A stretch of DNA of 39,958 nt. It comes from Mesostigma viride (Eukaryota; Streptophyta; Mesostigmatophyceae; Mesostigmatales; Mesostigmataceae). The stretch spans positions 1 to 39,958 of the forward strand of contig RPFO01001662.1 of the NCBI GenBank assembly GCA_009746045.1, read 5' to 3'. Under the pieces are notes generated by a model, which saw nothing but the letters and a program-made list of their open reading frames with translations, had not been told where the DNA came from and made no database searches. Shown one piece after another: positions 37,601 to 39,958 of the stretch; position 1 is the first letter of the stretch, and each line of letters begins with the position of its first letter. Both the position numbers and the translations under genes were made by a program.

Positions 37601-37724
37601 GGTGACCGTGAAGGCCTCTTTACCCACCTGAGTGCCGTAGTTCGATGTACTGCTCCCGGTGTTCTGAACGTTGTTGGCGCTGTCGTTAAACCACTCGCCT
37701 AACCACGAGTCTCTCCCCCCTATG
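34635..37724 (-). CDS. Large LamG-like fibre protein, 5' end unclear (several frame breaks)
   Basis: The main open frame runs 37514-34635 (959 residues) and further coding lies upstream to about 37724. Two related LamG/concanavalin-type units begin with VGLNT(K/R)G..D(D/N)DG(Y/F)G.WT and end with YNYIRLG / WRIIRLG...VDYVR.(S/T)NG. Within unit 1 a short frame excursion (about 37110-37195) hides the expected (L)FRFWYDDMEIPL segment. A third jelly-roll-like unit (SYVSVWVWRGGRILMFTG ... YINGATP), the motif YGFRIDDDETLQFVKTQ and a C-terminal domain (YFWMDGGMYMIVPYNAELL) follow. No ATG precedes the first unit, so a start is hidden by a frame break or the gene is fused to the one upstream. Likely a surface fibre or host-recognition protein. 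Confidence 0.7.
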
Positions 37725-39271
37725 CTACTGTTTTGAGACGTACGTCAGAGACGCGGAACCCGCCGAGTCAGCGGTCAGGTAAGGTCCCGCACCCGTATAC
37801 GCCGCCAATTTCCACAAGTGCGGCTCGGTCGTCGCGCCGTTGCTGACGGGGAGTTCGCTGAGCGTCACGTTGGTCCCGGGCGCCTTCCTCCTCCCCGCGT
37901 CGATCCACCTCGACAGCATCACCTGGCCGCCCCTCACGTGCCAGTACGACCCCGTCTCGTCCCCCCTCTCCTGCCCCGCGTTCTTCCGCCACCTCAGCGA
38001 CCGTTCTGCCGCCTTGCCGTTGACGGCCCCGTCGCCCTCCACCACGATCCCCGCGCCGTCCGCGTCCGCGTTCGTCGTCGTCGCGTTCGACAGCACCAGC
38101 GTCTTGTCCAGCACCGTGACGTTCGCCGTGCTGTGTTCGCGCTCGACAGCTCCCCGTCCACTTGCACCGTCCCCTTCACCTTGACCGCCCCGCTCGCCGG
38201 GTTCAAGAACAGGTCCCCGCGCGTCGTCCCGATCTTGCCGCCGTCGCGGTCCGTGCTGCGGAGGACCAAGTCCTTGTCCACGCGCACCGTGGCCGCGGAG
38301 GAAACGAGGAGCGTGGGGTTCGACGTCGACACGCTCGAGTCGACAAACTTCACCTGCTCGACGGCCACGCACGATCCGCGACGGCCGTGTCCCCGTGATC
38401 CAGAGATTCCCGCCGACGCGGCCGACGCCTCTTCGCGCCCGAGATCGCGACCGCGTTGTCCGAGTACGAGTGCGGCTGGCTCGTCTCGGACTGCGCGGAC
38501 ACCGCCGTCTTCTCGGACGTGGTCGGCGCACGACATCTTGGTGTCCGGGTCCGCGCCCTCATTCGCTATGGACGGGGCCAACGTCACACCGGACCTGGCG
38601 CCCAGACGCACCTCGCCCGTCGTCGATTTGTCCGCGGACACCCGCAACTGGGCGCTCGACCGGACTTCCATGTCGACCGCGCCGGAGTCGACGACGCCGC
38701 GCCACTGCGTCTTGGCGGTGGCGTTGGCGCCCCCCGCGAAGTTGTTGCCCGTGCCGTTGAACGCAAACCCGAACGCGATCTCCGGGTTCGCGATGTCGTT
38801 TTCCCTCTCGGCGCGCACGGACAGGATGGTCGGGGTCGGGACGACTGCGGTGTTCGTGACGGTCTGCGCCTGGCCGTGCGCGACGAACCGCGAGTCCTGC
38901 ACGATGACCTCCTTCGTCGTGTCGAAGGGCATGAGCAGGAGGTGGTTCCCCGTGGATTTCAAGACGGTGTTTTTCGTCTCGGTCACGCCCGAATTCTTCG
39001 TGTAATCGGCGACGGGCCCGCTGTCGACCGTGACGTCCCCCGCGACCTGCAGGTCGCCGTGAATCACGACCTGGTTGACGGACGCGTCGGTGGTCGGAGG
39101 CGCGAGGGCGTCCACCGAGTTGCCGTTGACCGCGTTCGGGACGAGATCGATCTTCCCACCCGACAGGATCGTGATCCCCGACGAGAGGGAGGACGGATCG
39201 GACCCGATTTCCTCGGAATACAGTTTCTTCAATCGTCCCGTTCTCAGTTCGCTCAGCGGTGTGGCGTTCAT
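37725..39271 (-). CDS. Fibre-like structural protein (several frame breaks)
   Basis: ATG 39269-39271, preceded by CTATACGGAC. The first 240 residues read cleanly and alternate short beta strands (ITILSGGKIDLV, QVVIHGDLQVAGDVTV, HLLLMPFDTTKEVIVQD). Between about 38560 and 38340 the best frame changes at least twice. It resumes as VKFVDSSVSTSNPTLLV, KVKGTVQVDGEL, and after another break near 38140 ends TANVTVLDKTLVLSNATT, GIVVEGDGAVNG, LRWRKNAG, SYWHVRGGQVML to the TAG at 37725. The strand-turn repeats resemble tail-fibre-like proteins of large algal viruses. Function inferred as virion surface structure. Confidence 0.65.
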
Positions 39272-39298
39272 GTCCGTATAGAGTTGGACGCAGAGATT

Positions 39299-39958
39299 TT
39301 ACGAAACCTTGTTCAGCAGCTCCAACACGACGTTCACCGTGCCGTCCTCGACCGTTCCCATCGAGTTCCCATTGCTCGTGCTGTCGCTCGCGGGCATCGG
39401 GTTGCCGAGGAGTGTGGTCGTGGTCGCCGACCCTTGCGTCTTCACGATCTGGAGCGTCTCGTCGTCTCCGATGCGGAAGCCGTACGTCACCATGAGCGGT
39501 TCCGAGTCGTACTCGTCCGCGTACCCGTACAGCTGCGTGTACATGATCTGAGGAGGGGTCATGGCCGGGGCGGCGGTGGTGTCCACGACGCGCCAGTTCT
39601 TGAATCCGATGTTGAAAGGGTTGGGCGAAGTGGCCGTCTGGTACGGGCTCCTGGCGCCCAAATAGATCCCGCGTTCGGTGGCGGTTGCGCTCAGCGACAC
39701 GCCGGTCGCGCCGGTAAACGAGGCGTTCGCGGTTATGGTGCGCCATCCGGCAGTCGTCGCCGGCGCCCCGTTCACGTACAGCACCGGTCCCGAGGAGGAC
39801 AAGAGGACGCCGAGGACGAACTCGCTCGCCCCGACCACGATCCCCGAGGTCTCGGTGTAGTGGTTGCCCGTGAACATGAGGAGCCTGCCGCCTCGCCACG
39901 CCCACACGCTCACGTAACTTCCGGCCGTCCCGTCCTTGCCGATGGTTAACAATTCGGC
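39299..39958 (-). CDS. Fibre protein paralogue, cut by right window edge
   Basis: C-terminal 217 residues of a gene that begins beyond the window; stop at 39299-39301. It aligns with the middle of the LamG-like gene at 34635: SYVSVWAWRGGRLLMFTG, SEFVLGVLLSSSGPVLYVNG, ERGIYLG, IGFKNWRVVDT, YGFRIGDDETLQIVKTQ, LLGNPMPASD. It ends at that point (VLELLNKVS) and lacks the last 170-residue domain of its paralogue. Probably a second surface fibre with a different end. Confidence 0.8.
   Translation of the reverse strand, partial: AELLTIGKDGTAGSYVSVWAWRGGRLLMFTGNHYTETSGIVVGASEFVLGVLLSSSGPVLYVNGAPATTAGWRTITANASFTGATGVSLSATATERGIYLGARSPYQTATSPNPFNIGFKNWRVVDTTAAPAMTPPQIMYTQLYGYADEYDSEPLMVTYGFRIGDDETLQIVKTQGSATTTTLLGNPMPASDSTSNGNSMGTVEDGTVNVVLELLNKVS

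Noticed and set aside
1-39958. tRNA, rRNA or riboswitch genes
   Set aside because: None seen in the intergenic stretches on reading both strands; no clover-leaf or rRNA core words were found. A covariance-model scan was not possible here.

Overview
The window reads as part of the genome of a GC-rich large eukaryotic DNA virus of the Nucleocytoviricota type. The species is not recognisable. On the viral side it has a D6/D11-type superfamily II helicase, a small two-helix membrane protein typical of large algal and amoebal viruses, many dense and divergently oriented genes with membrane anchors, LamG-like fibre proteins, and a viral ribonucleotide reductase. On the eukaryotic side it has GT-AG introns, TATA boxes 70-100 nt upstream of starts, and AATAAA signals. 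Together these imply transcription and splicing in a nucleus. An endogenised viral locus cannot be excluded from this sequence alone.

Left part (1 to about 13.1 kb). Genes are sparse and mostly encode Cys/His-rich regulators: two F-box-like proteins (one decayed), a multi-CxxC protein, a coiled-coil RING-like protein with two introns, a second RING-like protein, two MYND-finger proteins and a C2C2 zinc protein. Between them lie palindromic promoter blocks (GCCACGTGGC and AATATTCC palindromes), two non-autonomous elements with terminal inverted repeats of about 150 and 220 bp, a 29-bp minisatellite, a 33-bp inverted repeat and a 121-bp tandem repeat.

Right part (13.2 kb to the end). Genes are tightly packed with short spacers, often abut or overlap, and commonly have a GTATA-like motif 5-25 nt before the start. 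They include a 1552-residue protein ending in an OTU domain whose catalytic Cys is Ser, a second OTU protein with Cys and His intact, a third F-box-like protein, several probable virion membrane proteins, the helicase, a GNAT-like protein with a repeat tail, and a complete adenosylcobalamin-dependent (class II) ribonucleoside-triphosphate reductase. The reductase gene is split by a 632-nt GT-AG intron that is almost filled by a separate gene on the opposite strand. The last 5 kb hold fibre-like genes, including two paralogues.

Two themes join the halves. One is ubiquitin control: F-box-like, RING-like, OTU and pseudo-OTU proteins. The other is small zinc proteins with a C-x(10-13)-C...C-x2-H pattern. 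Many genes carry one-base frame breaks, often in homopolymers. Most look like sequencing deletions rather than decay, because coding resumes cleanly in the next frame. They are annotated here as single genes with the break located.
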